A stretch of 55,139 nt of DNA. Source: Psychromonas sp. Urea-02u-13. GTDB taxonomy: Bacteria > Pseudomonadota > Gammaproteobacteria > Enterobacterales > Psychromonadaceae. Made by a program: the position numbers and the translations under genes. The stretch spans positions 1 through 55,139 of the forward strand of contig NZ_PJBZ01000051.1 in assembly GCF_002835995.1 (NCBI RefSeq), written 5' to 3'. Below the pieces are notes generated by a model. It made no database searches. It was not told the origin of the DNA and saw nothing but the letters and a program-made list of their open reading frames with translations. This document shows positions 1-8,227 of the stretch, piece by piece. The first letter of the stretch is position 1. The number at the start of each line of letters is the position of its first letter.

Positions 1-1218
1 ATCAAACTCCCCTGCACATGGGGAGGTCATCCTTTTCTATTCAGTAGCTTCAAAATACAAGATGAAGATCAGATTCAGGTTTTACAATCGTTAAGCTTTA
101 ATCATGTTTTCTACCTTCCAGAAAAAAGTGATGCTAGCCCATTACCAGCAAATACGGGTAAACCTGAAAATATAGAGATCGATAAAAAAAAGAGTTACTT
201 AGATGTGCTCTGGCAAGAAAAAGAACGCCGTATTGAAGAACAAAAAGCTTATTTACGTAACCTGCGTAAATGTGAAACACAGTTTAAAAAATCGCTTTCC
301 GTGGTACGTGCTATTAATCTCAAACTAGGTAATCAGGCACCACAGGCATTAGCTGATGCTAAAGAATTAATTATCCATATTACAGAGAAATTGAATAACA
401 GTAAAAGCACCGTATTGCATTTAATGGAAGAAGGTCAAGAAGGCGACAAATACCATAGCCATGTTTTTCATGTGTCCATTCTCGCAATAATTCTCGGTAA
501 AGCACTGGCATTGTCTGAGCAGGAGTTAGTGTATTTAGGTTTAGGCGTACTGTTCCATGATTTAGGAAAAAGTAAAATACCCAACCAAATTTTGCACAAT
601 AGACCTAATGTGAGTGTTGCTGAAAATAATTATTATAAAATTCACGTACGTTATGCGCAGGATCAAATTAATAATATCCAAGGGTTTCCCGATGCAGTGG
701 CCGAAATCGTCAGCCAACATCATGAATTTTTAGACGGAAGCGGTTATCCTAAAAAACTAAAAGGCGATCAAATAAACCTACTCACACAAATTGTGAGCAT
801 CGCTAATGAATATGACAACCTATGTAATCCCAGTGACCAACACCCGACACGCACGCCTTATCATGCTTTATCACACCTTTATAAGAATCGTGGCAAGCAG
901 CTAAATAAAGAGGTGCTCGGTTTAATGGTTAAAGAACTCGGTATTTATCCGCCAGGTTGTATTGTGCAACTGTGTAACGGAAAACTGGCATTAGTAATGA
1001 GTGTCAGCAAAGAGAATATCCTGCAACCTAATGTCATGATTTACGACCCCTCTATTCCTAAAAGTGATGCGCCTATTATTGCCCTTAGTGAAAAAGAGTT
1101 AAAAATAGACAAGGTGATCATTCCCAACAAATTACCAGAGAATATTCAAGAGTATTTAAACCCACGCGCACGTGTGAATTATTATTTTGAGCATGAAGAA
1201 GAGAGTAGTGCAGGATAA
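1..1218 (+). CDS. HD-GYP domain cyclic-di-GMP phosphodiesterase, 5' end outside the window
   Basis: The reading frame is open from the first base, so the gene starts upstream; 405 codons are visible. The first ~50 residues (TWGGHPFLFSSFKI and following) look like the DUF3391 domain that often precedes HD-GYP. A polar linker follows, then the HD-GYP domain: the HD pair with HDLGK near base 556, the HHE cluster and an intact DGSGYP near base 742. In this family the motifs bind a metal pair and hydrolyse cyclic-di-GMP, which lowers the signal and favours motility over biofilm. There are no membrane segments in the visible part, so it is probably cytoplasmic. An internal GTG at 205 could be mistaken for the start, but the upstream coding sequence is clearly domain-like. 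It ends 66 bp before the convergent gloA, with a hairpin between them. Confidence 0.9.
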   Translation: MKLPCTWGGHPFLFSSFKIQDEDQIQVLQSLSFNHVFYLPEKSDASPLPANTGKPENIEIDKKKSYLDVLWQEKERRIEEQKAYLRNLRKCETQFKKSLSVVRAINLKLGNQAPQALADAKELIIHITEKLNNSKSTVLHLMEEGQEGDKYHSHVFHVSILAIILGKALALSEQELVYLGLGVLFHDLGKSKIPNQILHNRPNVSVAENNYYKIHVRYAQDQINNIQGFPDAVAEIVSQHHEFLDGSGYPKKLKGDQINLLTQIVSIANEYDNLCNPSDQHPTRTPYHALSHLYKNRGKQLNKEVLGLMVKELGIYPPGCIVQLCNGKLALVMSVSKENILQPNVMIYDPSIPKSDAPIIALSEKELKIDKVIIPNKLPENIQEYLNPRARVNYYFEHEEESSAG

Positions 1219-1244
1219 TAGAGGAAAATATTTAGAGAAAAATT

Positions 1245-1270
1245 AACACAGGAGGCTAGGCTCCTGTGTT
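1245..1270. terminator. Bidirectional intrinsic terminator between the HD-GYP gene and gloA
   Basis: A perfect 10-bp inverted repeat (AACACAGGAG / CTCCTGTGTT) with a 6-nt loop lies between two convergent genes. The T-tracts are short on both strands, so efficiency is uncertain. Confidence 0.6.
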
Positions 1271-1283
1271 TGCCAAGTAGGTA

Positions 1284-1688
1284 TTAACCTAACCCTTGAC
1301 CCGCATCTTTTTTATTGATCAGTTCAATCATATAACCGTCAGGATCTTTAACAAAAGCAATCACAGTCGTGCCACCTTTAACAGGACCAGCATCACGTGT
1401 AATCTCACCACCCATCGCTTTGATCTTTTCACAGGTTGCATAAATGTCATCAGTTTCAATGGCAATATGACCATAACTATTTCCTAGGTCATACTCTGAT
1501 GTTCCCCAGTTATAAGTTAGCTCTAATACCGTTGTTTCTGTTTCATCGCCGTAACCTAAAAAAGCTAACGTATATTCATACTGCTCATTTTCAGACTGAC
1601 GAAGTAATTTCATCTCTAAAATTGAAGTATAAAAATCAATTGATTTTTGTAAGTCACCCACGCGTAACATGGTATGTAATAAACGCAT
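1284..1688 (-). CDS. gloA: Lactoylglutathione lyase (glyoxalase I)
   Basis: The 134-residue protein converts the hemithioacetal of methylglyoxal and glutathione to S-lactoylglutathione, a cytoplasmic detoxification step. It matches E. coli GloA (135 aa) along its whole length. All four metal ligands are at the expected places: His5, Glu56, His74 and Glu122. The start [10 protein letters not shown] was chosen because it equals the family N-terminus and has an AGGGA ribosome site; a longer frame up to 1778 runs into the upstream barrel gene and is not likely to be used. The ligands suggest the Ni/Co-dependent bacterial class. gshA, also in this window, supplies the first step towards the glutathione cofactor. 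Confidence 0.97.
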   Translation of the reverse strand: MRLLHTMLRVGDLQKSIDFYTSILEMKLLRQSENEQYEYTLAFLGYGDETETTVLELTYNWGTSEYDLGNSYGHIAIETDDIYATCEKIKAMGGEITRDAGPVKGGTTVIAFVKDPDGYMIELINKKDAGQGLG

Positions 1689-1705
1689 AAAATTTTCCCT
1701 ATAAA

Positions 1706-1728
1706 TGTAAAAAGGGCTGACGCCCTTT
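1706..1728 (-). terminator. Intrinsic terminator after the small barrel gene
   Basis: On the minus strand a hairpin AAAGGGC-GTCA-GCCCTTT is followed by a T run. It lies between the barrel gene stop and the gloA start, so gloA is probably transcribed in part independently. Confidence 0.6.
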
Positions 1729-1749
1729 CTCTTCTGAATAATGTTTGGA

Positions 1750-2160
1750 TTAAAAGGCGTAACGAATACCGATTGCAAAATCTAATTCAAAATTGAGTTT
1801 GTCACGATCTAAGTCTAAATCTAGTGCGGGGGCAAGTTGCCCGTAAACATCCCACTTGGCAGCAAAAGGTAACGTTAATCCTAATGGTACACGTGCGCCA
1901 ATACTGTCATTGCCAGACCAGTTATAATAAGCGCCACCACCAACATACCAATTAAATGGAATATCTTCAGTGAAGCTACCTTGCTTAACAATGTAATCGC
2001 CACTGATGCCATCATTACCAATAAAGGCCTGAATATTTTCAAACTGGCCAGTAACGCCAAAACCTTGATCCACTGCGATACCAATTTTATTAGCCGCTAA
2101 TACAGAAGTTGTGGTCAACAATCCCGTGATACAAAGCAAACTCATTAATAGCTTTTTCAT
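1750..2160 (-). CDS. Small outer-membrane beta-barrel protein, function unknown
   Basis: The 136-residue protein begins with a clear signal peptide ([15 protein letters not shown], cleavage near VLAA). The rest is alternating short beta strands rich in Gly, Tyr and Trp, ending in YAF, the C-terminal phenylalanine typical of barrel proteins inserted by the Bam complex. Proteins of this size and pattern occur in Vibrio and relatives without a known role. It is small for a barrel, about eight strands. The gene is divergent from the larger barrel gene at 2297 and followed by its own terminator. Confidence 0.75.
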   Translation of the reverse strand: MKKLLMSLLCITGLLTTTSVLAANKIGIAVDQGFGVTGQFENIQAFIGNDGISGDYIVKQGSFTEDIPFNWYVGGGAYYNWSGNDSIGARVPLGLTLPFAAKWDVYGQLAPALDLDLDRDKLNFELDFAIGIRYAF

Positions 2161-2296
2161 GGTTTGTCTTTTGCCTTTTTATCATTAAATAATGGCCTAA
2201 AGTCTATATAATAAGCATCCACTACTCAACTCCTTTTCTGCAATGCCATCGGTAGTATATACTGAGCCCACACACTCCGGCCCAGCTTATAATGAT

Positions 2297-3640
2297 ATGA
2301 AATTGCTTTATTTAACAAAAAATCTCTTACCCACTTTACTTCTTTCTGTCTTTTGTAACAGCATTAACGCCAGTGAGTTTTTAATAGAAGATCTCAACCG
2401 AGATAAAAACAAACAACAAACTTGGGTCGTTTTACCTTATGTCTTCAGCTCAGATAGTATGGGGTTCACTATGGGTGCGGTGGGTATTTTTGCCGGTTAC
2501 ATTCAACCTCAAATGTCGATTGTCGCCACTACTTTTATTGGTGAAGAATTAGAAGTAAAACATAACGATTTAAGAGAATCTGAAACCGAACGAACCTCAG
2601 GTGCGATGTTAGCAATCAATGGTTATCGCCCTAGCTTTTCCAATCGTTTATTTGTCAGTGCTATTGGCGCTTATGGTTATTACCCTAATCAACGCCTGTA
2701 TATCGAAGGCGGTAATGACTCTGAAAAAGATCTAGAAAACAATGACTATAATGCAACCACGCCATTACAGACACAGGGTTATAACAATTGGTTTAAAGGC
2801 GATGTGCGTTTTGTTTTACCTTGGGGTGAAAGCAAAAACCAAGTGCTCCCTAAAATTCAGTTACAGCGAGGCATTGCTGTTAACCGTGATCATATTGGCG
2901 GTGGAGCACCTTTTTCGACCGGGCAAACGCTAATTGGTAGTGAGATTTTTTACTCCAAATGGACGGCCGATAAATTCCTTGAATCACAAGAAATTAATAC
3001 CAATGGTGTACGCCTCTTCCTCGAACATGATAATACCGACTACCCAAGTAACCCATCTCGTGGTTACGCGTTTAGCGCAAAAGCATCTGCTGACTTTGGC
3101 ACAGGCAACTCAACACAAAGCTGGAACTCTCTTGAAGTGGATTACTCACATTACCTGGAGTTTGAAAACGTCTCTTGGAGTCGTCAAAGTGTTGTTGCCC
3201 TTAACGTCTGGAGTGCTTATAGCCCTTCTTGGAAAGACTCGGAAACCCTTTATGACAATGGTTCACTAAAAAAACACCAAACACCAATGTGGGAAGGTGC
3301 AAGACTCGGTGGTTGGACCAGAATGCGCGCTTACGATAACAACCGTTTTAATGATAAAGCGGCACTTTATGGTGCTATTGAATATCGTATTATTCCCCGT
3401 ATCAACCCACTTGCCGATCTCGCTTGGAATCCTATTCCTGTTGATTGGTTTCAATTCGTGTTATTTGCAGAAGCTGGACGTGTTGCAGAAAAATATGATG
3501 TTGGTTTATTACTCTCGGATATGAAATATGATGTTGGTTTTAGTATCCGCGCGTTAGCCGCTAAAGTGCCAGTACGTTTTGAAATGGCCTTTGGTGAAGA
3601 AGGTAGTGCGATGTGGTTTATGTTAAAACAGCCTTTCTAA
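2297..3640 (+). CDS. Omp85/BamA-family outer-membrane barrel protein without POTRA domains
   Basis: The 447-residue protein starts with a signal peptide (MKLLYLTKNLLPTLLLSVF, cleavage near INA). No POTRA repeats are visible; almost the whole length is a barrel of the bacterial surface antigen (D15) type. The segment GWTRMRAYDNNRF near the last third corresponds to the conserved loop-6 (V)RGY region of the Omp85 family, and the protein ends in a C-terminal Phe (KQPF). POTRA-less members resemble the patatin-fused or standalone surface antigens; the substrate is unknown. The start at 2297 was preferred over an in-frame ATG at 2243 because it puts the signal peptide at the N-terminus, although no strong ribosome site precedes either. 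Confidence 0.75.
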   Translation: MKLLYLTKNLLPTLLLSVFCNSINASEFLIEDLNRDKNKQQTWVVLPYVFSSDSMGFTMGAVGIFAGYIQPQMSIVATTFIGEELEVKHNDLRESETERTSGAMLAINGYRPSFSNRLFVSAIGAYGYYPNQRLYIEGGNDSEKDLENNDYNATTPLQTQGYNNWFKGDVRFVLPWGESKNQVLPKIQLQRGIAVNRDHIGGGAPFSTGQTLIGSEIFYSKWTADKFLESQEINTNGVRLFLEHDNTDYPSNPSRGYAFSAKASADFGTGNSTQSWNSLEVDYSHYLEFENVSWSRQSVVALNVWSAYSPSWKDSETLYDNGSLKKHQTPMWEGARLGGWTRMRAYDNNRFNDKAALYGAIEYRIIPRINPLADLAWNPIPVDWFQFVLFAEAGRVAEKYDVGLLLSDMKYDVGFSIRALAAKVPVRFEMAFGEEGSAMWFMLKQPF

Positions 3641-3713
3641 TGCCCCACGGCTTTCTTTAAAGGGTTCGAATCAATGAATGCCCCTCGATTGCTTTTCAAA
3701 GGCTCCTAAAACG

Positions 3714-3748
3714 AAAAAATCCGCTTAAATCTAAGAGCTAAGCAGATT
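3714..3748 (-). terminator. Third (distal) tRNA operon terminator copy
   Basis: Hairpin stems at 3718-3727 and 3739-3748, with a run of A at 3714-3719 that is a U-tract in the minus-strand RNA. One position is a G-U wobble in the RNA. Confidence 0.7.
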
Positions 3749-3823
3749 ATTCTTAATGTGGTCGGTGATAAAGGATTCGAATCAACGAATGCCCCTCGAT
3801 TGCTTTTCAAAGGTTCCTAAAAC

Positions 3824-3859
3824 GAAAAAATCCGCTTAACTCTAGGAGCTAAGCGGATT
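3824..3859 (-). terminator. Second tRNA operon terminator copy
   Basis: Perfect 10-bp stem AATCCGCTTA / TAAGCGGATT with a U-tract on the minus strand. Confidence 0.75.
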
Positions 3860-3933
3860 CATCTAAATGTGGTCGGTGATAAAGGGTTCGAATCAATGAA
3901 TGCCCCTCGATTGCTTTTCAAAGGTACTTAAAA

Positions 3934-3970
3934 CGAAAAAACCCGCTTAATCCAATGGACTAAGCGGGTT
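3934..3970 (-). terminator. First tRNA operon terminator, directly after tRNA-Pro
   Basis: Stem AACCCGCTTA / TAAGCGGGTT with a U-tract (A run 3934-3940 on the plus strand), 10 nt after the tRNA CCA end. Compared with the next copy, both arms changed together (CCC/GGG instead of TCC/GGA), so pairing is preserved. Confidence 0.85.
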
Positions 3971-3980
3971 TATCTAAATG

Positions 3981-4057
3981 TGGTCGGTGATAAAGGATTC
4001 GAACCTTTGACCCCCTGGTCCCAAACCAGGTGCGCTACCAAGCTGCGCTAATCACCG
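3981..4057 (-). tRNA. tRNA-Pro (anticodon TGG), copy 2 of the operon
   Basis: The 77-nt gene encodes CCA. The anticodon stem CCTGG/CCAGG encloses loop TTTGGGA, giving anticodon TGG. It is identical in sequence to the copy at 4272. It is the last functional tRNA of the minus-strand operon and the parent of the repeat units downstream. Confidence 0.97.
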
Positions 4058-4142
4058 AGATTTTTAGATTTAGTCTGTAGACTAAGTCTTTGGCTATTAG
4101 CTATGCTAACCACCGATTATCTCGTTTTACATCAAGAAAAGA

Positions 4143-4219
4143 TGGGGCGAATGACGGGGATTGAACCCGCGACAACCGGAATCACAATCCGGGGCTCTAC
4201 CAACTGAGCTACATCCGCC
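4143..4219 (-). tRNA. tRNA-His (anticodon GTG), copy 2 of the operon
   Basis: The 77-nt gene includes the extra G-1, paired with C73, typical of tRNA-His, and an encoded CCA. The anticodon loop ATTGTGATT gives GTG. The acceptor stem has one G-U pair. It is identical to the copy at 4375, so a Pro-His pair appears to have been duplicated. Confidence 0.97.
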
Positions 4220-4226
4220 ACTAAAC

Positions 4227-4260
4227 AAAAAAACCTGTCTAACATTATCAGTTAAACAGG
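4227..4260 (-). terminator. Terminator inside the tRNA operon
   Basis: Minus-strand stem CCTGTTTAAC / GTTAGACAGG (one G-U) with a 7-nt loop, then seven U. It follows the proximal tRNA-Pro, so the distal His-Pro pair depends on read-through or its own promoter. Confidence 0.75.
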
Positions 4261-4271
4261 CTCTTCGAATG

Positions 4272-4348
4272 TGGTCGGTGATAAAGGATTCGAACCTTTG
4301 ACCCCCTGGTCCCAAACCAGGTGCGCTACCAAGCTGCGCTAATCACCG
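4272..4348 (-). tRNA. tRNA-Pro (anticodon TGG), copy 1 of the operon
   Basis: The 77-nt gene is identical to that at 3981, with encoded CCA and anticodon TGG. An intrinsic terminator follows 11 nt after its 3' end. Confidence 0.97.
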
Positions 4349-4374
4349 AGAATCAATTTTACATCTAGAAAAGA

Positions 4375-4451
4375 TGGGGCGAATGACGGGGATTGAACCC
4401 GCGACAACCGGAATCACAATCCGGGGCTCTACCAACTGAGCTACATCCGCC
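4375..4451 (-). tRNA. tRNA-His (anticodon GTG), copy 1 of the operon
   Basis: Same sequence as the copy at 4143, with G-1 opposite C73 and encoded CCA. It sits between tRNA-Arg and tRNA-Pro. Confidence 0.97.
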
Positions 4452-4504
4452 ACTAAATACTAAAGAACTGAAATATTACTTTGAACTATTGTCTTCCGAA
4501 ACAT

Positions 4505-4581
4505 TGGCGCACCCGACAGGAGTCGAACCTGCGGCCTTTGCCTCCGGAGGGCAACGCTCTATCCAGCTGAGCTACGGGTGC
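4505..4581 (-). tRNA. tRNA-Arg (anticodon CCG), first gene of the operon
   Basis: The 77-nt gene has encoded CCA; anticodon stem TTGCC/GGCAA with loop CTCCGGA gives CCG. Arg-His-(Leu)-Pro tRNA operons are common in gammaproteobacteria (argX-hisR-leuT-proM in E. coli); here no tRNA-Leu is present. Confidence 0.97.
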
Positions 4582-4603
4582 TCACGTCTTTAGCGTGGCG
4601 CGA

Positions 4604-4632
4604 ATATTACTCAAGCTTTGAATTTCTGTCTA
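4604..4632 (-). promoter_or_regulatory. Sigma-70 promoter of the tRNA operon
   Basis: On the minus strand, -35 TAGACA (4627-4632) and -10 TAATAT (4604-4609) are spaced by 17 bp. A GC-rich discriminator (CGCGCC) follows, as expected of a stringently controlled stable-RNA promoter. Confidence 0.8.
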
Positions 4633-4814
4633 CTCTTTTTTGATGATTTACCCAAAATAACCGCTGAGTGTCTATTGTTCGAACAAATTCTCTTAGTAAT
4701 CATCATTATCTGGCCGAAATACAATAAACCTAAAGCCCAAAAGGTTAATAAATAATGTGATCTAGTCTTTTTCAGATATACTTTCCAGTACTTACATTAT
4801 TTAGAGCCTTCAAT

Positions 4815-7373
4815 ATGACACAAGACCCACACATCGAACGAGAATCACAGACTTACGAGCACCCAGTGCCTAGCCGTGAGTTCATTTTAGAGTTTATGCA
4901 AAAACAAGCTAAACCCATTACACGTGATGCAATATTTAAAGCCTTTTCACTAAGCAGTGAAGAAGAAGCAGAAGGTTTACGCCGACGCTTGAAAGCAATG
5001 GAACGTGATGGTCAACTTGTGTGGTGTCGTAAATCAACGTATGCCCTACCTGAAAAACTAGACTTAGTGCAAGGTAAGGTTATCGGTCATAAAGATGGTT
5101 TTGGTTTCTTAAAGAGTCCAGACCAAGAAAAAGACCTGTTTTTACCCAACCACCAAATGCGTTTTCTTTTCCATGGTGATGAAGTATTAGCGCAACCTGT
5201 AAAAGTAGATTCTCGCGGTCGTACTGAAGCACGCTTTATAAGCCTAGTAACGGCTCGTCAAGGCACTATCGTCGGACGTTATTTTGTTGAAGATGGCCTG
5301 GCAATGGTTATTCCTGATGATTCTCGCATTAACCAACAGATTCTGATCAGCAAAGAAAATAACTGTGGTGCACGTCATGGGCAGATCGTGGTTGTTGAAA
5401 TAACCAACCGCCCTAAAGCACGCTTTAGCGCAATGGGTAAAATTACTGAAGTATTAGGTCAAGACATGGAACCAGGCATGGAAGTTGAAATCGCCCTGCG
5501 TACCCATGACATTCCACATGAATGGCCAGAAGGTTTAGACAAAGAGTTAAAAGTATTTGGTGAGTTTGTTCCTGATCACGCGATTGAAGGCCGTGTTGAT
5601 TTGCGCGAACTGCCATTAGTAACTATTGACGGCGAAGATGCACGTGATTTTGATGATGCAGTTTTCTGTCAAAAAGAACCTGGTGGTGGATGGCGCTTAT
5701 GGGTTGCTATCGCAGATGTAAGTTATTACGTACGAAATAATACCATTTTAGATAAAGAAGCGATTAACCGTGGTAACTCAGTGTATTTCCCTGACCAAGT
5801 TATTCCGATGCTACCAGAAGTTTTATCTAACGGTCTTTGTTCACTGAATCCACAGGTTAACCGCCTATGTATGGTCAGTGAAATGGTCATTGGCAAAGAT
5901 GGTCATTTAAAAAGCTCTAAGTTCTACGAAGCAGTCATGAAGTCACATGCGCGTTTTACTTATACAAAAGTATCTAAAATTCTTGAAGGTGATGAAGAGC
6001 TTCGTGAGCAGTACAATCCATTAGTACCTCACTTAGAAGAACTTGAGCATCTTTATAAAGCATTTAAAAGAGCACGTAAGATTCGTGGCGGTATGGAATT
6101 TGAAACATTAGAAGTACGTTTCTTATTTAATGAGGCACGTAAAATAGAATCAATCGTGCCATTAGTACGTAACGATGCACACAAGATCATCGAAGAATGT
6201 ATGATCGCAGCGAACGTTGCTTCTGCACGTTTGATTGAAAGCGCACAGGCAGCCGCTCTATTCCGTGTTCATGAAACACCAAGTGAAGAGAAACTCGTTA
6301 ACTTCCGTTCATTCCTTGGCGAACTTGGCTTAAGCCTAGGTGGCGGTGATAAACCTGCTCCACGTGATTACGCTGACTTAGCTGAAGTATTTGCAGGTCG
6401 TGAAGATAGCGAACTGTTACAAACCATGTTACTGCGCTCAATGAAACAAGCGGTTTACCAAGATGAAAACCTGGGTCACTTTGGTTTAGCACTCGGTGAA
6501 TACTCTCACTTTACGTCGCCAATTCGCCGTTACCCAGATCTTATTCTGCATCGTGCAATCAAGTACCTTGTTAAGCATCAAGAGAAAGGTCAGCTTAAAT
6601 CGAAATGGACTGAAACCGGTGGTTTCCATTACCAACACAGCGAAATGGGTGTGTTAGGTGAACATTGTTCAATGACAGAACGCCGCGCTGATGATGCAAC
6701 CCGTGATGTAGCAGATGCACTGAAATGTGAATATATGCAGGATCACATTGGTGATGTCATGGTCGGAACGATTGCCGCAGTGACTAACTTTGGTTTCTTT
6801 GTGCGCCTAAACGACATTCACATTGATGGTTTAGTACATATTTCAGGGTTAATCAGCGATTATTATATTTTTGATGCTGGTAAACAGACCCTTAAAGGTG
6901 AACGCACAGGCCGTACTTACCGTATTGGTGATGTATTAGAAGTTAAAGTATTGTCGGTAAACTTAGATGATAAAAAAATCGACTTCGAACTGAATGATGA
7001 AGAAGTTGCAGGCCAGCGTAAACGTGGCTTAAAAGATGGTGATAAATCTAAGTCGGCACCTAAAAAAGATCGCCCGATTGATAAACGTAAGCGCAATAAA
7101 AAAGAACGTCAAGAAAATGAACAATCGACTGTTCAACCTGATGAAAAAGCAGAGAAAAAACCTAAGAAAGTATTTGTGAAAAACAGCAACAAGCTAACTG
7201 AAGAAGAGCTTGCAAAAAGAAAGGCGGCTAACAAACAGAAGAAAAAGCCTCAAAGAAAAATAGCACAAGGCGCAAAGAACACAGCCTCTTCTAAAAAGAA
7301 AAAAACAACGGCAACAGGCAAGAAAGCGAGTCGTGCAGCGCGCACAAATGCTAAGCCGAATAACAACAGATAG
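4815..7373 (+). CDS. rnr: Ribonuclease R (3'-5' exoribonuclease)
   Basis: The 852-residue protein degrades structured RNA processively and takes part in rRNA quality control and trans-translation decay. Visible domains: winged helix (~20-85), two cold-shock/OB domains (~86-225), the RNB catalytic domain (~250-590), an S1 domain (~645-725) and a long Lys-rich tail (~735-852). The catalytic block [11 protein letters not shown] puts aspartates at 272, 275, 278, 280 and 281, matching E. coli RNase R numbering. Length is close to the E. coli enzyme (813 aa); the tail is slightly longer. The start has no strong ribosome site. rlmB follows after 71 bp with a hairpin between, the usual gammaproteobacterial order. 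Confidence 0.97.
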   Translation: MTQDPHIERESQTYEHPVPSREFILEFMQKQAKPITRDAIFKAFSLSSEEEAEGLRRRLKAMERDGQLVWCRKSTYALPEKLDLVQGKVIGHKDGFGFLKSPDQEKDLFLPNHQMRFLFHGDEVLAQPVKVDSRGRTEARFISLVTARQGTIVGRYFVEDGLAMVIPDDSRINQQILISKENNCGARHGQIVVVEITNRPKARFSAMGKITEVLGQDMEPGMEVEIALRTHDIPHEWPEGLDKELKVFGEFVPDHAIEGRVDLRELPLVTIDGEDARDFDDAVFCQKEPGGGWRLWVAIADVSYYVRNNTILDKEAINRGNSVYFPDQVIPMLPEVLSNGLCSLNPQVNRLCMVSEMVIGKDGHLKSSKFYEAVMKSHARFTYTKVSKILEGDEELREQYNPLVPHLEELEHLYKAFKRARKIRGGMEFETLEVRFLFNEARKIESIVPLVRNDAHKIIEECMIAANVASARLIESAQAAALFRVHETPSEEKLVNFRSFLGELGLSLGGGDKPAPRDYADLAEVFAGREDSELLQTMLLRSMKQAVYQDENLGHFGLALGEYSHFTSPIRRYPDLILHRAIKYLVKHQEKGQLKSKWTETGGFHYQHSEMGVLGEHCSMTERRADDATRDVADALKCEYMQDHIGDVMVGTIAAVTNFGFFVRLNDIHIDGLVHISGLISDYYIFDAGKQTLKGERTGRTYRIGDVLEVKVLSVNLDDKKIDFELNDEEVAGQRKRGLKDGDKSKSAPKKDRPIDKRKRNKKERQENEQSTVQPDEKAEKKPKKVFVKNSNKLTEEELAKRKAANKQKKKPQRKIAQGAKNTASSKKKKTTATGKKASRAARTNAKPNNNR

Positions 7374-7400
7374 ATAAACGAATATATAAATAACATTTGT

Positions 7401-7428
7401 AGGTGAAGCTTTAGCTTCACCTCTTTTA
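7401..7428 (+). terminator. Hairpin with T-tract between rnr and rlmB
   Basis: Inverted repeat AGGTGAAGCT / AGCTTCACCT followed by CTTTTAT. It may attenuate rather than stop transcription, since rlmB lies 17 bp further on with no clear promoter. Confidence 0.65.
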
Positions 7429-7444
7429 TAAAGAGATAAGCAAG

Positions 7445-8185
7445 ATGAGCAAAAGTGAATTAATTTACGGCATGCATGCCGTTGATGCGGTATTAGAAAC
7501 GCAACCAGAACGTGTTATTGAAATTTACACGCTAAAAGGTCGTGATGATCAACGTTTAACTGATATCACTGAAAAAGCACAACAATGGGGGATTTCGGTG
7601 CAACAGATGCTACGTAAATCGCTTGATGAAAAAGCCAATGATGAGCAACATCAAGGTATTATTGCACGTATAAAAATTGCAAAAGTATTAACCGATAACG
7701 ATTTAGAGCCTATTCTTGATGAATTAACTGAGCCTCCTTTTTTACTTATCTTAGACGGTGTCACTGACCCGCATAATTTAGGTGCTTGTTTACGTAGTGC
7801 TGATGCTGCCGGTGTACACGCGGTTATCATTCCTAAAGATAACTCAGCAAGCTTTACACCTGTTGTGCGTAAAGTTGCCTGTGGCGCAGCAGAGTCTGTA
7901 CCGCTTATTCACGTGACTAACTTGGCACGTTGCATGCGTAACCTACAAGAGAAAGGTATTTGGATATACGGTACGGCAGGCGAAGCTGAACAAGAGGTTT
8001 ACGACTGTAAATTTTCTGGTGGCATCGCGATTGCAATGGGCGCGGAAGGTAAAGGTTTACGTCGCTTAACACGTGAACATTGTGACGAACTGATTAAACT
8101 GCCAATGGCCGGTGCAGTTTCAAGCTTAAACGTATCAGTAGCTACTGGCGTTTGTTTGTTTGAAGTCGTACGCCAAAGACGATAA
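7445..8185 (+). CDS. rlmB: 23S rRNA (guanosine-2'-O-)-methyltransferase
   Basis: The 246-residue SpoU/TrmH-family enzyme methylates the ribose of G2251 in the 23S P loop. The N-terminal ~70 residues form the substrate-binding domain ([10 protein letters not shown]). The SPOUT knot motifs are all present: [14 protein letters not shown] (motif 1), [12 protein letters not shown] (motif 2) and [17 protein letters not shown] (motif 3). Length equals the E. coli protein (243 aa). It is cytoplasmic and follows rnr on the same strand, an old translation-linked pair. Confidence 0.97.
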   Translation: MSKSELIYGMHAVDAVLETQPERVIEIYTLKGRDDQRLTDITEKAQQWGISVQQMLRKSLDEKANDEQHQGIIARIKIAKVLTDNDLEPILDELTEPPFLLILDGVTDPHNLGACLRSADAAGVHAVIIPKDNSASFTPVVRKVACGAAESVPLIHVTNLARCMRNLQEKGIWIYGTAGEAEQEVYDCKFSGGIAIAMGAEGKGLRRLTREHCDELIKLPMAGAVSSLNVSVATGVCLFEVVRQRR

Positions 8186-8196
8186 ATAAAGCTGAC

Positions 8197-8221
8197 AGCT
8201 GACAGCTATAAGCCGTCAGCT
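8197..8221. terminator. Hairpin of AGCTGAC repeat type between convergent genes
   Basis: AGCTGAC (8197-8203) pairs with GTCAGCT (8215-8221), with a GCT/AGC inner stem, then GATTTTC. An extra AGCTGAC copy precedes it at 8190. It lies between rlmB and the convergent barrel gene and belongs to the dispersed heptamer family seen elsewhere in the window. Confidence 0.6.
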
Positions 8222-8227
8222 GATTTT

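Larger units (their letters stand above)
3659..3980 (-). repeat. 111-bp tandem repeats made from the tRNA-Pro 3' end plus terminator
   Basis: Three units of exactly 111-bp period lie downstream (minus strand) of the tRNA-Pro at 3981. Partial tRNA 3' ends of 23 nt (acceptor 3' strand, CCA and half of the T arm) start at 3759 and 3870, in step with the true gene at 3981; a shorter remnant is at 3659. In transcript order each unit has the tRNA tail, a 9-nt spacer (CATTTAGAT), a hairpin with U-tract, and a conserved ~45-nt stretch that does not come from the tRNA. The hairpin bases differ between units but covary, so the structure is kept. The design resembles the rtT repeats behind E. coli tyrT. 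Confidence 0.9.

Noticed and set aside
3659-3980. CRISPR array
   Set aside because: The repeat period is constant, units are near-identical along their whole length, and they include tRNA and terminator sequence; there are no variable spacers and no cas genes.
4393-4593. Open frame of 66 codons on the plus strand
   Set aside because: It overlaps tRNA-His and tRNA-Arg on the opposite strand; not coding.
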